Assembly: GCA_018806985.1 (NCBI GenBank)
Contig: JADANN010000096.1
Coordinates: 5,001-69,000, forward strand
DNA from: Angiostrongylus vasorum
Lineage: Eukaryota; Nematoda; Chromadorea; Rhabditida; Metastrongylidae
Direction of reading: 5' to 3'
Length of the DNA stretch: 64,000 nt
Positions 1 to 12,309 of this stretch are shown here, piece by piece. Under the pieces are notes generated by a model. The model saw only the letters and a program-made list of their open reading frames with translations, had not been told where the DNA came from and did not search any database. The translations under genes were made by a program, and so were the position numbers. The stretch's first letter is position 1, and each line of letters opens with the position of its first letter.

Positions 1-19
1 TGTAACAATAGTCCCTATG

Positions 20-260
20 ATTCGGTAAAGAAAACCATGTGCACCTATAGGGGTCACTTTGTCGAATTTTTAGTTTCCCCTCTTGACGTTCTTTTATGCG
101 AACATAAAGTGGTCTACCCGTTTTCCGTTGGGACAGATTACACAATTTCCTGAGCTGCACAAAAATCGCCTCTATGATCGTTTGCGTAGCTCAGGAAATT
201 GTGTAATCTGTTGTAACGGGAGAGACGGGATCGCATTCGTTGAGGTGCAATATACTTAAT
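20..260 (+). repeat. R4 dispersed repeat containing a perfect 23-bp hairpin
   Basis: Positions 134-156 and 188-210 are exact inverted repeats (23 bp) around a 31-nt loop. A diverged relative lies at about 57,975-58,190, sharing CGCCTCTATGATC and AACGGGAGAGA but without a matching left stem. Confidence 0.6.
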
Positions 261-578
261 CTCATCTAGGCATACGGTGAAGGATACATTCAGAAAATGG
301 GTAGGTCATTTTGTGTTCTCATAAAAGAACATCTAAACGCGAAAGTAAAAAAATCGACAAAGCTCTCCTCTAGGTGCACATAAGGCACAAAAAGCACAAT
401 GTGATGATTTTTGAAGTGACTATGCAGATCTTAGCGCAAGAATAAAAGAACAAGGAGCAAGACTCTCGAAGCTGTTTGGAAAAAGTTTCAAAACTCCCAA
501 GATGAACCAAAAACCAAGTGCCTCACTATCACACGCGACCTGGAGCCTTATTTCAAATTGATTTTCTGACCTGGGTAG

Positions 579-692
579 GTCCGACTCGTCATCCACGTGG
601 ACAACACGAAGAAGTCGTTGAAACGTCGGCTATCGAACAACAGCAACAGCAACAGCAGCAACTTCTACCAACCTCGCATCAGCTCAGTAGAG
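579..692 (+). CDS. Putative exon with short polyglutamine tract
   Basis: Flanked by TGGGTAG and a GAG/GTGTTT donor-like site. It reads HEEVVETSAIE, then eight glutamines coded by mixed CAA/CAG, then LLPTSHQLSR. Could be part of a regulatory protein; no family assigned. Confidence 0.25.
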
Positions 693-792
693 GTGTTTAT
701 GAGAACGGATACATAGATGTATCGATTATTTATGCTGAGCTTTATAGAAAGAAGGTTTTTGAGTTATCAGAAGTTAAAAAATTGCAATTTCG

Positions 793-1045
793 ATTTCAGC
801 TTCAGCTTTATTAGATTCAGTACCGATTCGTGCTATCCATATCATTCCTGTTCATGGGTGATTAATTATACCACCGATAGAGTAAAAAAAACATGGCCGA
901 GGGAAAGCAAGAACAAGGGTGTAGGTTTTTGCAGTGGATAACTACGTAGGGACGCGAAGAGCAAGTAACGATATCAAAGCACACCTGAGGTTCAGAGTTT
1001 TGCTCATATCTCATCAAACATAATTGTATTTCGAACTGCACCATT
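793..1045 (+). mobile_element. SINE-C copy (diverged)
   Basis: Head module near 793-868 (CTTCAGCTTTATTAGATTC, CATGGGTGATTA) and tail near 1,000-1,040 (GCTCATATCTCATCAAAC). Middle poorly conserved. Confidence 0.5.
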
Positions 1046-1371
1046 TAGCAAGTGTTGGTCCATATAATGTTTTCCAATAAAAAAGGTTCAAAACCTTTAT
1101 TTAGAAACCCAGCCAAGGGTTAGCGTCTATCACAGCAATGTCTACCTACCTATAGCCTAAGATATTCTCACCAAAAAAGAAATGAAAAAAAATAGTCAGA
1201 TGGGAAATATATGAGCTGTTCAGTATCAAACAGAGTGATATTGTGGCAGTCTTAAAAAAATAGAACGGACTGGAGCCGACACTGATATCCAGCTAAGCCT
1301 CAAGATGATTTGAAGAGTTAAAATTGGACCGCGTTGCTTGGTTTAATAAGTTTATAAATACAAGTACTCAC

Positions 1372-4300
1372 GCCACGAAAATTGGTCCACACATCCTTGC
1401 CAAGCTGCCAGTGAGAATAAGCATGCCTTGCATTGTACCCTGAAGTAATTTTTATTACAGGTCTTGTTTAGTGTCACTTTCTTCTTGTTCTTAGTCAACT
1501 GAGAAGTCTTCTCCCTTCTCCTCAATAAGCAGCCAATGAGTACATTCACAGCATCTGCTCGTAGCAGAATACCGGGTAATTTGATCAATGTTGAAAGAAG
1601 CAGATGAATCAGAGGCTTGTCAAGTTTGTTTCGTTTTTCAAACCCAGTTTATTAACTAAGTTGTTCATTTTTTTCCAAAGACTTTTCAATCGATTTTTTA
1701 AATAAATCCACCAGTTGTTAACCTGATTTCGTGGTCCAAGCAGGGGGTTGAAAAAAATGGTATTCATGCTAACAGTGATGACAGGAAAGGAGGTTCCGAC
1801 GATAAATATATATGTAACGACGAACAATATGGGATTCATCTGAGGTGTTGTTTTGCACCTGAATTTCGGATTCCTTGAGATACCTTCACCCTTATTTCCT
1901 GCGATATGAAGAAATTAATCACTAATAAAAAAAAGAACGATTTTTGACTCTGTACCATTCGAATGGTTGTCTGCATCCGACTGGATCAGGGTTTCGAATC
2001 AGTGTCCTGTTTACGCTTATGACTGAAATGGTAAAAAGAATATTTACTTTCAAAATAAAACCTTGTGTGTCTGATCAACTTTGTTAGAAGGCAAATCTGT
2101 TATTTTATTGATTTTATGTAGTTTAGCAGACACGTTTGCTTGAGATCTATAGTTATTCGAAATTAACAACTCATATTCTTTCTGGTTTGGGATGGATCCA
2201 GACAGAAACCACCACGGAAATGTTATTAGATGAAATCCCAGCAATCCTAACATTCCAGCACAGGTACTGACTCGACGATCTACTCTAAAGGTTGTTGTTA
2301 AAGTTTGATGACAAAACAAAAAGTTTGTCAGTTCTGTGTGCGTAACTTACATCTTTCCAAAATCGTAGAGGGCACTGGCCCCATATATGACAAAGCCGAT
2401 GAGTCCGAAACCTCCGTGCATCAATGAGTTATACTGGACCGTTTGCTGCTTGTTCCCACCCCAAATATTGTCATTGATATTGGAGCTCCCAGCCTTTAAT
2501 ACTCTTTTTTTTCAAAATCGTGCTTCGGTCAGAGATGGAGAAAAGACATTTGTGGAATATAGAACATAAAACGCTTTAGTCGAGATGCTGCTTCCTGCTT
2601 TACCAGTTGGGAGAAAGTCCGTTAAACTATGGCTAATGACTACTATGCACTTATCGCATTTATGTTGAGATGAAAGTGTGCCAGTGCTTCCTTATTTCAT
2701 CGTTGTTTTCGTTGGACATAGTTCATCGGATAAGCGTAATGAAGATAATGTTCGTTAGAACTCAATGAGAGCTCAATATTACATACATCGATCAACGAAC
2801 AACGATGGACCACAGTAAAGCAATGACCAATGGAAGGAATCTTTAAATCTGACATGTTTGTGCAAGTGTGACCTGTTGATCTGTTCTACTAAATGTTGGC
2901 GCCGGTGAACGAAAATACGGTCACCTTGGTTCCAAATAGCCCCCACTTGATCAGAGGCGTTTTGTCAAGTCGACACCCAGGATGAAACCGGAACACCCGC
3001 GAGCGCACACACAACTTTAAGTATGAATACAATTATGAGCACGTAGAAAGGGAAAAGTACATCCGATGACCAATGCAACTAGCTCAGATTTTAAATCTGA
3101 ATTCACTTGCATTTCAGTGCAAGTCAAACATCACTTCTGGTCCACATTTTACCCTTTGTCAGCCATCTAAAGACGTGCTACGCATCCTTGCAAGTAGCGA
3201 ACTTGAGTCTTCTCAAGCAACTAGTTCTTTGAGTACTTTAACCTACGTTTCGAGGTTTGCGATGACGAACGTTTGTGTAAAGCGAGTGAAAATACATGTC
3301 ATGATTGCCATTCTATCGTATTTAGGTAAAGCGAAAAATCGTGCATGCTCTTCTGAAAACAGTCTATGCTTTAAATACTGAAACTACTCAGTTTAAATAG
3401 TTATAACTCATCGATCACCTGTCTTACCGTTTTCTAGTGAAACTTTTCTTTGCAAGTCAGCGTTGGACTCATGGAAGAAGAATATGACGAGCAACGCACA
3501 AATTATGTTGACAATCAAACCCATAAAGGCTGGAGCTGAAAAAGGGGGTTTAAAAAGTCCCAACCTATAGAATCAGCAGTTAATTCTTGTATAACAAAGC
3601 AATGAGAAAGTCTATGGCATGACTCTCCACATACACGGGCAAGCAAGGGTATGCTCATATAGCGCAGTGGTTGGTGATGCCATCGATCAGGAAGCACAGG
3701 TGCTAGTTCGATCCCCCTCGCTCTCTGCTCCAATTCACGGAGGAACACCTTAGCCCGACTGTCTCTAAGATTTCAAGGAGAATCAACTCGACCACTTTTA
3801 CACAATATCAGTTACTAAGCCGAAGTTCTCAAGTGGCCGCCGAGAAAATAGCGAAATGTTCGAAGACCACTGTGAAGGATGAATGCGAAGAAAACGAGTC
3901 GCATGCAAGAAGTTTTGGCACCCGCACAGTAGATGTGATGACGAGTTATGTAGCATAACATAAAAAGTAAATAACAAGAAAATATATGGTTTTATAAAAA
4001 TGGTGCAGTATTTATATACTATGTATTGTGACTCAAAGCACTTCCTCCTATTTTTCCAGTATTAAAAACTGCAGTTTTTAAAGAAGAACGATCCACGAAT
4101 TATTTTCTGTGTCATCTAATTTAGTGATGGGATAATAAATCCTCCTCCGATCCATAGAAGAGATAGCAACAACCTGTGGCGACAAATTATGAATTTCAAG
4201 ATCCTAAGAAGAGAAAATGTTGCCCATCAAATGGAACCCGTGCTGGTGCCTGTCTGCACGATTATAAGCGTAGATGAGCCTTTCACATATCAAATACCAA

Positions 4301-7300
4301 AGAAAGTATTAGATGAAAACTGCATAACCTGTGTACATATCGAGATAAAGGTCTCTTATAAGCTTTATTCCAGGATATCCAAGTGGTACGAATGCGAGTT
4401 GTACAGCTGAACAAAGAAAATGAGATTTGCAACTCATAGCCGAAAGAAGCTGAGAATCTTTTATTTCTTCAGTTTACTTTATTCTGATCTCTTCAGCAGA
4501 TGGCCAAAAATTTTCATACCCATCGCATCACTTACCTGGTCCAATAGTCAACCCGAGAGAAAAGCTTCCTGAGTTCAATGAAATCGATCGTGAGCGATCT
4601 TTGACTGTGCTGGCATTCACTGCATACGTCCTAATTACTGTAATCACTCCTTAACGAATAAACCTAATTCTACAGACATGAAGGGAAGGCACCGTATAAA
4701 CTTCATTTCATGTTCTTCTACATTTCTTGGCACCCGTATTAGCTACATTTTATTCCATGTTACCATCGAGATTATTTGAAACACTTAGTTAATACACATT
4801 TTGGATGCTGAGTTTTGTTTTTTGCTATAAATTCTCTTGAACTCATACTAGACAACAGGCACACCCACCAGCACCCAGACCTGTGACAGCTCTTGATACA
4901 AGCATAGTCATTTTGGGGGAGTAATAATTGACACCACACGTTAGGTAGATAAGATTGCCCAAAAAACATCACCACCAATCTGAAAAAAGAGACTTGCAAT
5001 ATTTCATACCAAAACACAAGGAGATCGCAAAATGTGGGAGAAATTTGCGTAATTCTGTGGAGTTTTCCGCTGTTAACGAAACGAGGGGCGCGTGTGGAGC
5101 AGTGTTCGGAGGCGCCCTGCAACGCACACGTGGAATCGATCCCCGCGTCCATGGCCCACCAAACCTTCCATCACTCCGGGGTCGGCAAATTGCTACCAGA
5201 CTTGTCTGGAAGGATAGCAGCACTTGCTCGATACATCAGTAGGCCACCGCTAGTCATTGTAAAGGCCAGATATGCATTCAATCACCTCCAACGATGCTTA
5301 ATGAAGTCGAATGCATGGCGCATCCCTCATGGAATGATCAACACCGAACGCTTTGTCCTTTTTATTTTTAGCTCTTAACGAAACAATGGTGGGAAGAAAA
5401 TTTTTTTAAACGTACAAAAAAACAGTTGATAGTTGGATGGCGCGCTTTTCCCCTGCAAGCTCTGTGGACCTCGTGTCACATTTCCTGTTCTTCTGTTATA
5501 GAGTTCTGTTTGTTGGACAGAAAAATCTTCTGGCCTTCGGAAATTTACCTGTGATTCTTGATACTTGATACTTGAACGGCCTGTACTCACTGGTTGTGCG
5601 GGTTCTAGCACAGTCATCGTTTTTCAGAGATTTCCTGGTTAAGCCATTGTGGTTTCCTGGAATCCCGACGTCAGTCTGGCAAAAAGTCTGCTCCAGGTCG
5701 TCACCACGATAGGCAGTCGTAGCCCTTGTGGATCACAGGGAGATTTGCCACCATGCGAATTTCATACCAGGACGGTGGTGGATCCTGGGCACTAGTTTAT
5801 TCTTAGCTAGGCTTCCTGATGGAAACGCCGGACTCATTCTCAGCTTGGCAGTCCCTGCCAGGGGCCGAATCCACCCGCTGTACATCGCAGTCGGACACCC
5901 AAGAACACCTCCCACCCACGATGAGGGGTAAACCGTTGGGACGATAAACGTATGAAACCGCTATCACTTCGCCACAGCACATGAATCCGCCTTTTCGATG
6001 TAAAAAGAGTTTTGGTATCGTTTGAGGAAGTTTCCTTCAAGACAGCGGCTATTCTTGGTAATGCCTCATGACTTAACTGGACTTCTGGACAAGCCGGCTA
6101 ATCTCAGACCGCATAACTCTATTCAAAAAAAGATTTTGTTATTAATGTCGTATAAATTGACTCCCACTTAAGTTTTTGGACCACTTTAAAACGTAAATTA
6201 ATGGAGTTAATTATCATGATGAAATTTTAATGATTTCGGATTTCAGCTACAATGATATGTGCAAGACTCGGATGCTCAGATGACGACGCCTATACTGGGT
6301 TTCACCCGGCCAGTTTTTTATTCCAGCGGTGCTACCAAATTCGATTAAATTTAGGTTGTGTTCAATGCCGATTTGTGCTGTCCAGATAATTGCTGTTACC
6401 TGGTAGTTATTGGTGGCACCGTCGCAGTAAATACTGGCTTGGGGAAAGACATGCCAAGGTCTCGTTGGTGCAATGAGTAATACGTGAGACCCCGGAAAGG
6501 GTAATTGAGTAATTGAGTGTTGGAATCTACCGCGCGATCTGAATTTTGCAAATATCTCAGCATCACTATAATTGTATTTCACACAACAACCTGCCATGAA
6601 AAAATAATAGGTGGTACACGAGGATTAAACATGGTGGTTTTCGCATTAAGTTCAAGAGCGAATGCTCAGGAAAACAAATGTCCGGTGTTTTTACCCCCCT
6701 TCCCCAGACAAATTCTATGCTAACCCGAGGTTCCCACAGACAAATAAGAATTCGTTTGCCGCGTCGAGGCATCGGACGATATGTGTATTGCAAGGTACCA
6801 CTGCATTACATGTAACTCGCAGTTTTTTCTCGGACCACGACAATTTGTTGATAGTGAAAAAATCGGAGCATACGTAGAAAAAAGTTTAGGTAATCATCTA
6901 ATCAGTAATCACCAACAGTACTTAAATGTTTAATAACTGGAGGACAATATTAAACTATATGGAACATCACAGACAAAAGAATGGCTGACCCTGCCAGTAT
7001 TGGTGTGCGACATTGTTGCATTCGATTCTGGCAATAACCGAACCCAAGGCACATAACAGCTTGGGCCAGACTGTAGACGCCCGTGATCCACCCAAAAAAC
7101 GACTCCGAGGCGTTTGGATCCAACTGAGCAATATGTTATGGTGTTTTCCAAGCTGTCAACTGTACCAGAATCAATGCGTCCTACTATATTTAACAAAGTG
7201 AATAGAAATGCGCATAACAACTAACTTCTAAAAGATATGGCCATAGTGACGAGAAGTAAACAGTGAACTGTACAGCCGTAAAGAATGCAATAATGCTTGC

Positions 7301-7346
7301 AATTGTTAAAGATCGCCACTCTGTGACGACTTCGTTACTTTTTGGA
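1372..7346 (-). CDS. MFSD8/CLN7-like major facilitator transporter, spliced, partial
   Basis: Multi-pass major facilitator superfamily transporter. The closest recognisable family is MFSD8 (CLN7), proteins of endolysosomal membranes. Exons read 5' to 3' on the minus strand: 7346-7226, 7123-6990, 4979-4857, 4637-4536, 3535-3428, 3352-3247, 2493-2351, 2284-about 2171, 2022-1949, 1839-1723, 1439-1372. Almost every junction is GT/AG with matching phase. Landmarks include TEWRSLTIA before the first helix, FFGWITGVYSLAQ, GYCQNRMQQCR (motif-A position), SRAVTGLGAG, ASTVKDRSRS, ALPKYDRMAI, YNSLMHGGFGLIGF, GPRNQGTMQG and GSLARMCGPIF. About 400 residues are covered; the start codon exon and the last helix were not found. 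Keeping frame needs one base fewer near 4958 (GGG), two fewer at 2455-2462 (G runs) and probably one fewer near 1996 (CCC), so this is either a decaying gene or a sequence with homopolymer errors. The exon end at 2171 is the least certain. Confidence 0.85.
3647..3960 (+). mobile_element. SINE-B copy (tRNA-derived)
   Basis: Head with A box TATAGCGCAGTGGTTGG and B box AGTTCGATCCCCC, then AGGAGAATCAACTCGACCAC and the same tail as the 50.9 kb copy. The central block is degraded. It lies in an intron of the transporter gene. Confidence 0.7.
5087..5375 (+). mobile_element. SINE-A copy (tRNA-derived)
   Basis: Full-length member of a dispersed family of about 285 bp. The head resembles a tRNA promoter, with an A box (here GTGGAGCAGTGTTCGG) and a B box (GGAATCGATCCCC). 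A central block CATCACTCCGGGGTCGGC follows, then a unique body and a T-rich end. It lies in an intron of the transporter gene. Confidence 0.75.
6345..6610 (+). mobile_element. SINE-C copy
   Basis: Head (GGTTGTGTTCAATGCCGA), middle with CCCGGAAAGGGTAAT and tail with GCAAATATCTCAGCATCAC. Lies in the largest visible transporter intron. Confidence 0.65.
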
Positions 7347-7349
7347 CTG

Positions 7350-8240
7350 AAACAACTAACAATTAAAAGAGAATAGAATTATCCTTGGGCATATGTGTAT
7401 AATTAAGTATATAAATTCATTGGGATCTTCACCAAGTATTGTGGTTGGTATGTTCCACGACAAAACAAGAATAATTCCTGCCATTCATTTTGTTGTTGGT
7501 TTATTGCAGGCTTTCTTAGTTCCCTTCTCACAGTGCTGATCTGTAAAATGTTCTTCAAAAGCCGAATCTTCTACATTGTTTAGCATTACCAATGACTATG
7601 TTCTTAGATAGACTCCATCCATAATAATAGATAGAAAAGAACAAGGGAGATAAGCCTGTATGTTTCAGAGAGTTCTGAACTGGCTGCTAAAAGATCACTC
7701 ATTCACTGAGTTCTCAAAGGGCGCTTCCAAAAAGAAAAAAGGATCCATAGATGAAGAAGGTCTATTCGTGTATTATGACGTGCTCCTTTAAATAATAGTT
7801 AACGTGAAAAGTAAGATATTCAAGTAATTCACCGATGTGCAGAGAAGTTGAGTTGCATGTTGACAGTGAAATAGTGTGATCAAAAGGTCAGCACTCCAGT
7901 CTTTCTTTCGGGTTCGCTTTTTCATCCATAAATTTGCTTAATCTTCTGCCGATTTCTCTCTGTCACTGTAGCGTTGCATAATTTTCAACTCAAGCCTCTC
8001 TTCGCCATTGTTCAGCGACGACAAATCAGTTAACTCAGCACTACTGCATTATTATGACAATTGTATCAAAACAGCTGATACAGGAAAGACGATAAAACTA
8101 CCACTGTAAACTAGGTATTTTGAATTGTTTGTTCAAGTTTTCTTCCCTAAACTCCATTGGGCTAGAAAAGAAATACTACCTAGTGATGTTTACTGCCAAC
8201 TTTTGGAAGTAAGATTTCAGTGTTTTCAGTTTTGCATAAT
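7350..8240. other. Unassigned upstream of transporter
   Basis: AT-rich sequence expected to hold the missing start-codon exon and promoter of the transporter. A minus-strand ATG with a short frame near 7,742 was seen, but its phase does not fit. Nothing else recognised. Confidence 0.3.
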
Positions 8241-8244
8241 GTTC

Positions 8245-8400
8245 TGTATTTTTAATAGCAAGGTATTGTGCGAAATATAACCACATGGATGCCGAGGCAT
8301 GAGCAAGACTGGAAACCTCAGTTGGGATTCGAACCCGTTATTACACTTTCCGAAGGCTAACGTGCTATTCACAAAACCAACCGAGACTCTTACTTTGCCT
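8245..8400 (-). mobile_element. SINE-C tail with intact B box
   Basis: Minus-strand copy with a perfect-looking B box GGTTCGAATCCC and an A-box-like TAGCACGTTAGCC, followed by the family tail (ATGTGGTTATATTTCGCAC). This is the best evidence that family C has a tRNA-derived promoter. Confidence 0.65.
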
Positions 8401-8429
8401 TTTTCTCCACAATGTTTCTACCATGACTT

Positions 8430-8515
8430 TGATTGGGCTCCGGCTTCAGCTTAACCATAGTGAATTCCGATTTGCTCTCCCAGCTCATTCCCGTTGATGG
8501 GAGATCGATCTCATT
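8430..8515 (+). repeat. SINE-C head module
   Basis: Matches the family-C 5' module (CTTCAGCTTAAC then CCCGTTGATGGGAG). It is alone here, next to an inverted tail copy at 8,245-8,400. Confidence 0.55.
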
Positions 8516-8753
8516 CGCAGGAACAAAAGATGGGGCTTCTCTGACTTTTCCATGGTGCCATTACTCTGTGCTAGATTCGATCACCGCCTTCTTTATGCGG
8601 AAATCCGTTTCAGCCATAAGCTGGAAAAGAACTGTCATTGCCTAAAGAAAGAAAAACTGGTCAATATTTTTCAATGCGACCCTCACTTCACCTCGGCATT
8701 AATAATTCATGCCTTCTTGGAATATTAAACTAGCATTAGGTTGATAAAGACGT

Positions 8754-8958
8754 TCATTTGGCTAACGCTTTGACGATTTCGTCTTGCTCAGAGCCGTTGA
8801 TCCGAATCGATGGTCCAAAGACATTCCCCTTCGCTGTCGTATCCAGCCGAATCTTCTTCAGTGAACACCGCACGAAAGAGGCATGCTCACGCTGCAGTGC
8901 TCTTTTATACAGGGCGGTTAATGTTGGCAAAGATTGTCCATTGACAATAATTCGTTAA
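8754..8958 (-). pseudogene. Orphan coding-like fragment, related to 60.7 kb exon
   Basis: Minus-strand open stretch RIIVNGQSLPTLTALYK, SFVRCSLKKIRLD, SIRINGSEQDEIVKALAK then TGA. A stop lies directly before its first conserved residue and no acceptor fits, so it looks broken. A further open stretch at 8,562-8,643 (AMTVLFQLMAETDFRIKKA, after CTTTAG) may belong to the same ancient gene. Confidence 0.35.
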
Positions 8959-9199
8959 AAAGACTATGGAAACTAGTCGTTCATAAGGACGTTGTTTTCA
9001 ACAAAATTCTCTCCTAATGTGCTTGGCATATAGAAGAATACCCTTGCGATAACTACAAGATGCATTTCGAGGGACTTAAAACTTGTTGGAACTCCACTAG
9101 TTCCTTAAAAAGGAAGTAAACACCGTGTCTATACCGGTGGTATCCAAGTAGAGAAGGAGATTGGAGATTGATTCCAATACAACACTGTGAACACAAGAC

Positions 9200-11823
9200 C
9201 ATACACAGAAAATCTTTCTGTAGTATCATCTGTAGTACCGTTGACCGTTGATTGACTGGAGCGGGCGCTAGTAAATCTTCCATTCTTCCTTGCAGCTTGC
9301 AAGGAGGGTAGCCCAATGAGTGTTACTTGCTCTAGGGACTCGTTGAGCATCATATCTTTCTTCTAGGCTTTTCGTGAAGAACTCTGACCATCGAGACGGT
9401 GGTCTTCCCTACAGTGCGTTTAACATCCCGAGGAATCCAGTCACTAACGGCTCTTGTCTATCGGTTGTCATTCATACGCATTACGTGTCCAGCCCACCTT
9501 ATCTTCGACTGTTTGGCGTACAGAACGGCATCTTTGATTTTTGATCGTCGATGCAGATCGGAGCTTCGGATCCCTTCCTTAGTTGTGTGGAACGGGATAC
9601 TCCTAGCATCGCCCTTTCGACTGCGCGTTCGATAACGCTAAGTGACCTTTCATCCTGCTTACGCAGCGACCAAGTTTCTGACGCATATGTTAGGGCAGGA
9701 AGTGCCATTGAGTCGAAAAGGTGGGCACGGAGTCGTGTGTTCCTTTTTCTCTTCACTACATCCTCGATGCTCTTGAAGGCACCCCAAGGCGCTCGTTTCC
9801 TTCTGATCAGCTCTGGAGCTAAGTCGTTCATCATATTGATTTCCCGACCAAGATAGATATAACTGGAGCATTCGGAGATATTCGTACCGCTGAGCGTGAA
9901 TGGGCATACGAAATTAATTCGTTTCTCATGAACATCGTTTTTGTGAGATTTAGTCGAAGACCAGTTTTTCCACAGGCATTATCAAAGTCGGCAAGCATAC
10001 GTTCCGCTTGGCTAATGTTTGATGTTATAAGGACGATGTCATCAGCAATGCGAAGATGGTGTAACTGCCGACCATCGATTTTCACTCCCATATTATCCCA
10101 TTCCATTGTTCGCATGACGTTCTGGACGGTGGCGGTAAATAATTTTGGCGAGACGGCATCGCCTTTGCCTAACTCCTCTTTTGACGTCAATAACGGTTTC
10201 CAAGACTGCTTCTATCTCGACTGAATCAAAAGCCTTTTTTTAAATCGATGAAGGTGAGACAGACCGGTCTTTGTATTCTCGCGATACTTCAATGAGCCTT
10301 GTTACCGTGTGGACGTGGTCCATCGTGATAAATCCTTTTCGAAACCTTGCTTGCTCACATGACTGTCCTTCGTCGAGTGTTCTGTCCACCCTGTTTAGGA
10401 TGACACGAGTGAAAAGTTTGTACACGACAGACAGTAAGCAGATTGGAAGATAGTTGCCGATATCCTGTAGGTCACCCTTCTTGGACAATAACACGGTCTT
10501 GCTGGTCTTCCAGTGGGTAGGGAACCTTGCATTCGGACAGGTAACGTGTGAAGAGCCGAGCCAGTGTGTCTATGAGGACTGCTGGAAGGTACTTCAGGTG
10601 TTCTGATCCTATCCTGTCCGGACCTGATGCTGTTCGATTTTTCACCGACGAAACGGCATGTCAGATTTTGGAAGTGGGAACCGGTGGTAAACATATCCAT
10701 CCTCCCTTTATTTCATATGACGGGAGGTGGACGTGGCTATCGAAGAGATCTGAGTAGTATTCGTGAATGATTTTCTCCATTGCTTTTCTGGACGATATAA
10801 CTGTTCCGTTTGAGCGTCGGAGTGCAATCATCTTGTTCATGTAATTGGTGAAGCTTCGGTGAGCTTTGCGAATGCTTTTCCCAGTCTCTGCAGCTTCGGC
10901 CATTACTGCTGCTCTTCTCTCTTTAAGATCTTATTTTAACACCTGTCTGCACTGTTTTGCGAGTTCGGACGTTAGTTCGCGGTTGCCTGCAGCTCGTGCG
11001 ATTCCACGCTGGCGTATTAGCTCGAGTGTTTCTGGAGACAAACGTCTCTTGGTGACTTTCGAACTCTCAGCTTTCACAGCGCTAACGTGAAAATGTTGAA
11101 TGAGCCGATCGTATTCTTCGTCGATGTTGTCGACAACGGCATATTCCCAACAGACGATAAATGAATTGAATAAGTCCCAGTTTATGGTGGTTCTGGGACT
11201 TCATTTTTTGAATTCAAAGGCTTTTTTCTCCTTTGTGCGAAAAGTACGATCTTGCACGAAGGAGACGCTGGTCTGATCCCGTGTAGAATTTTGGGACAGC
11301 AGCGACATCGGTTAGGCAAAACCATCTATTTACTATGATCTGGTCTATTTCGTTATGGTACTCTCCATTGGGAGACTCCCACGTCCAGAGCTGAGGGTGG
11401 GGCTTCTGGAATTGCGAGTTACCATGGATGGTCTTGGTTGCCATGATAAACTCAGAAAGCCCCTCACCCTGTTCGTTCCATTCCAATCCGTGGGTCCCAA
11501 TGTGACGTTCTTCAGATGTTCTTCTTGGTGCTATCTTGGCGTTGAAATCTGCAATGATGACCTCTAAGAATGTATGGTCTCCTCTGTAGAAGTTCTCCAA
11601 GTCCATATAGAACGCTTCGAATTCTTCTCCGTCATAGTTTGATGTCGGCGCGTAAAAGACGAAGATTGTCAAGGCTGGTATTGATCCACGCCTTTTTGAT
11701 CATAAACGTCCGATCCGAGTTGTAAGTTGTTCAAATGAATCGATGTTCATGGACAAACTCGTGTTGACGAGAACGCCGACACCGCCGACTCCTCTATTGT
11801 CGCATGTACCAAGGAACAGTTCT
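9200..11823 (-). mobile_element. RTE-A LINE copy, 5' end folded back
   Basis: Minus-strand RTE-A reading from 11,823 down to about 9,200. The endonuclease part (11,672-11,214) shows [18 protein letters not shown], then SDQRLLRA where active family members have SDH. The RT part runs from about 10,900 to 9,835, with LRIADDIVLIT in place of FADD, and is broken by frameshifts. The C-terminal part (9,834-9,400) shows TYASETWSLRKQDERSLS. The element's first endonuclease residues are missing in this orientation and appear inverted next to it at 11,824-12,105. Confidence 0.9.
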
Positions 11824-12105
11824 GTATTATTACACGACGTCATCGGCCTGGCCGAGACGAGACGACACCACCTATTCAACGCCGTCTATAATACCGGCGA
11901 AGAACTGTTCCTTGGTACATGCGACAATAGAGGAGCCGGCGGTGTCGGCGTTCTCACCAACACGAGTTTGTCCATGAACATCGATTCATTCGAACAACTT
12001 ACAACCCGGATCGGACGTTTATGATCAAAAAGGCGTGGATCAATACCAGCTTTGACAATCTTCGCCGTTTACGCGCCGACATCAAACTTTGACGGAGAAG
12101 AAGTC
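11619..12105. repeat. RTE-A endonuclease fold-back (about 200 bp arms, 77 bp loop)
   Basis: Positions 11,901-12,105 are the reverse complement of about 11,619-11,823, both from the RTE endonuclease start. The non-mirrored 77 bp between them encodes the element's earlier residues (DVIGLAETRRHHLFNAVY on the plus strand). The right end of this fold-back is exactly the left border of the giant inverted repeat. Confidence 0.85.
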
Positions 12106-12179
12106 CAGTAAATATTAAATTAACAAAACGAACAGGTGGGAAATAAAGTGTGAGGACAGCCTAGTTTCAACTGCAGCTT

Positions 12180-12300
12180 CAGCTCAACTGTGTGCTATGC
12201 CGATTTGTGTTGGGCAAATCACTCCTGTTGACGTATGGTTTCTGATAGCAGCACGAAGGCAAAAACACGCCTGAGAACTGAGGCCTGAATTCAGTGGTAA
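12180..12300 (+). repeat. SINE-C head fragment in left arm (mirror 33,040-33,162)
   Basis: Head module with CTTCAGCTCAACTGTG and CACTCCTGTTGACG only. In the right arm the same fragment is minus-strand and leads into a family-C tail across the palindrome border. Confidence 0.55.
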
Positions 12301-12309
12301 TTTTTCTAA

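Noticed and set aside
1190..1290. Possible last exon of the transporter after a GATATCAG acceptor
   Set aside because: The phase fits and the translation is hydrophobic, but it does not resemble the final helix of the family, so it was not included.
4189..4410. 73-codon plus-strand open frame
   Set aside because: It lies in a transporter intron on the other strand, with no recognisable domain or splice context.
8283..8400. Possible tRNA gene with an intact B box on the minus strand
   Set aside because: No acceptor stem pairing was evident and the family-C tail follows directly.
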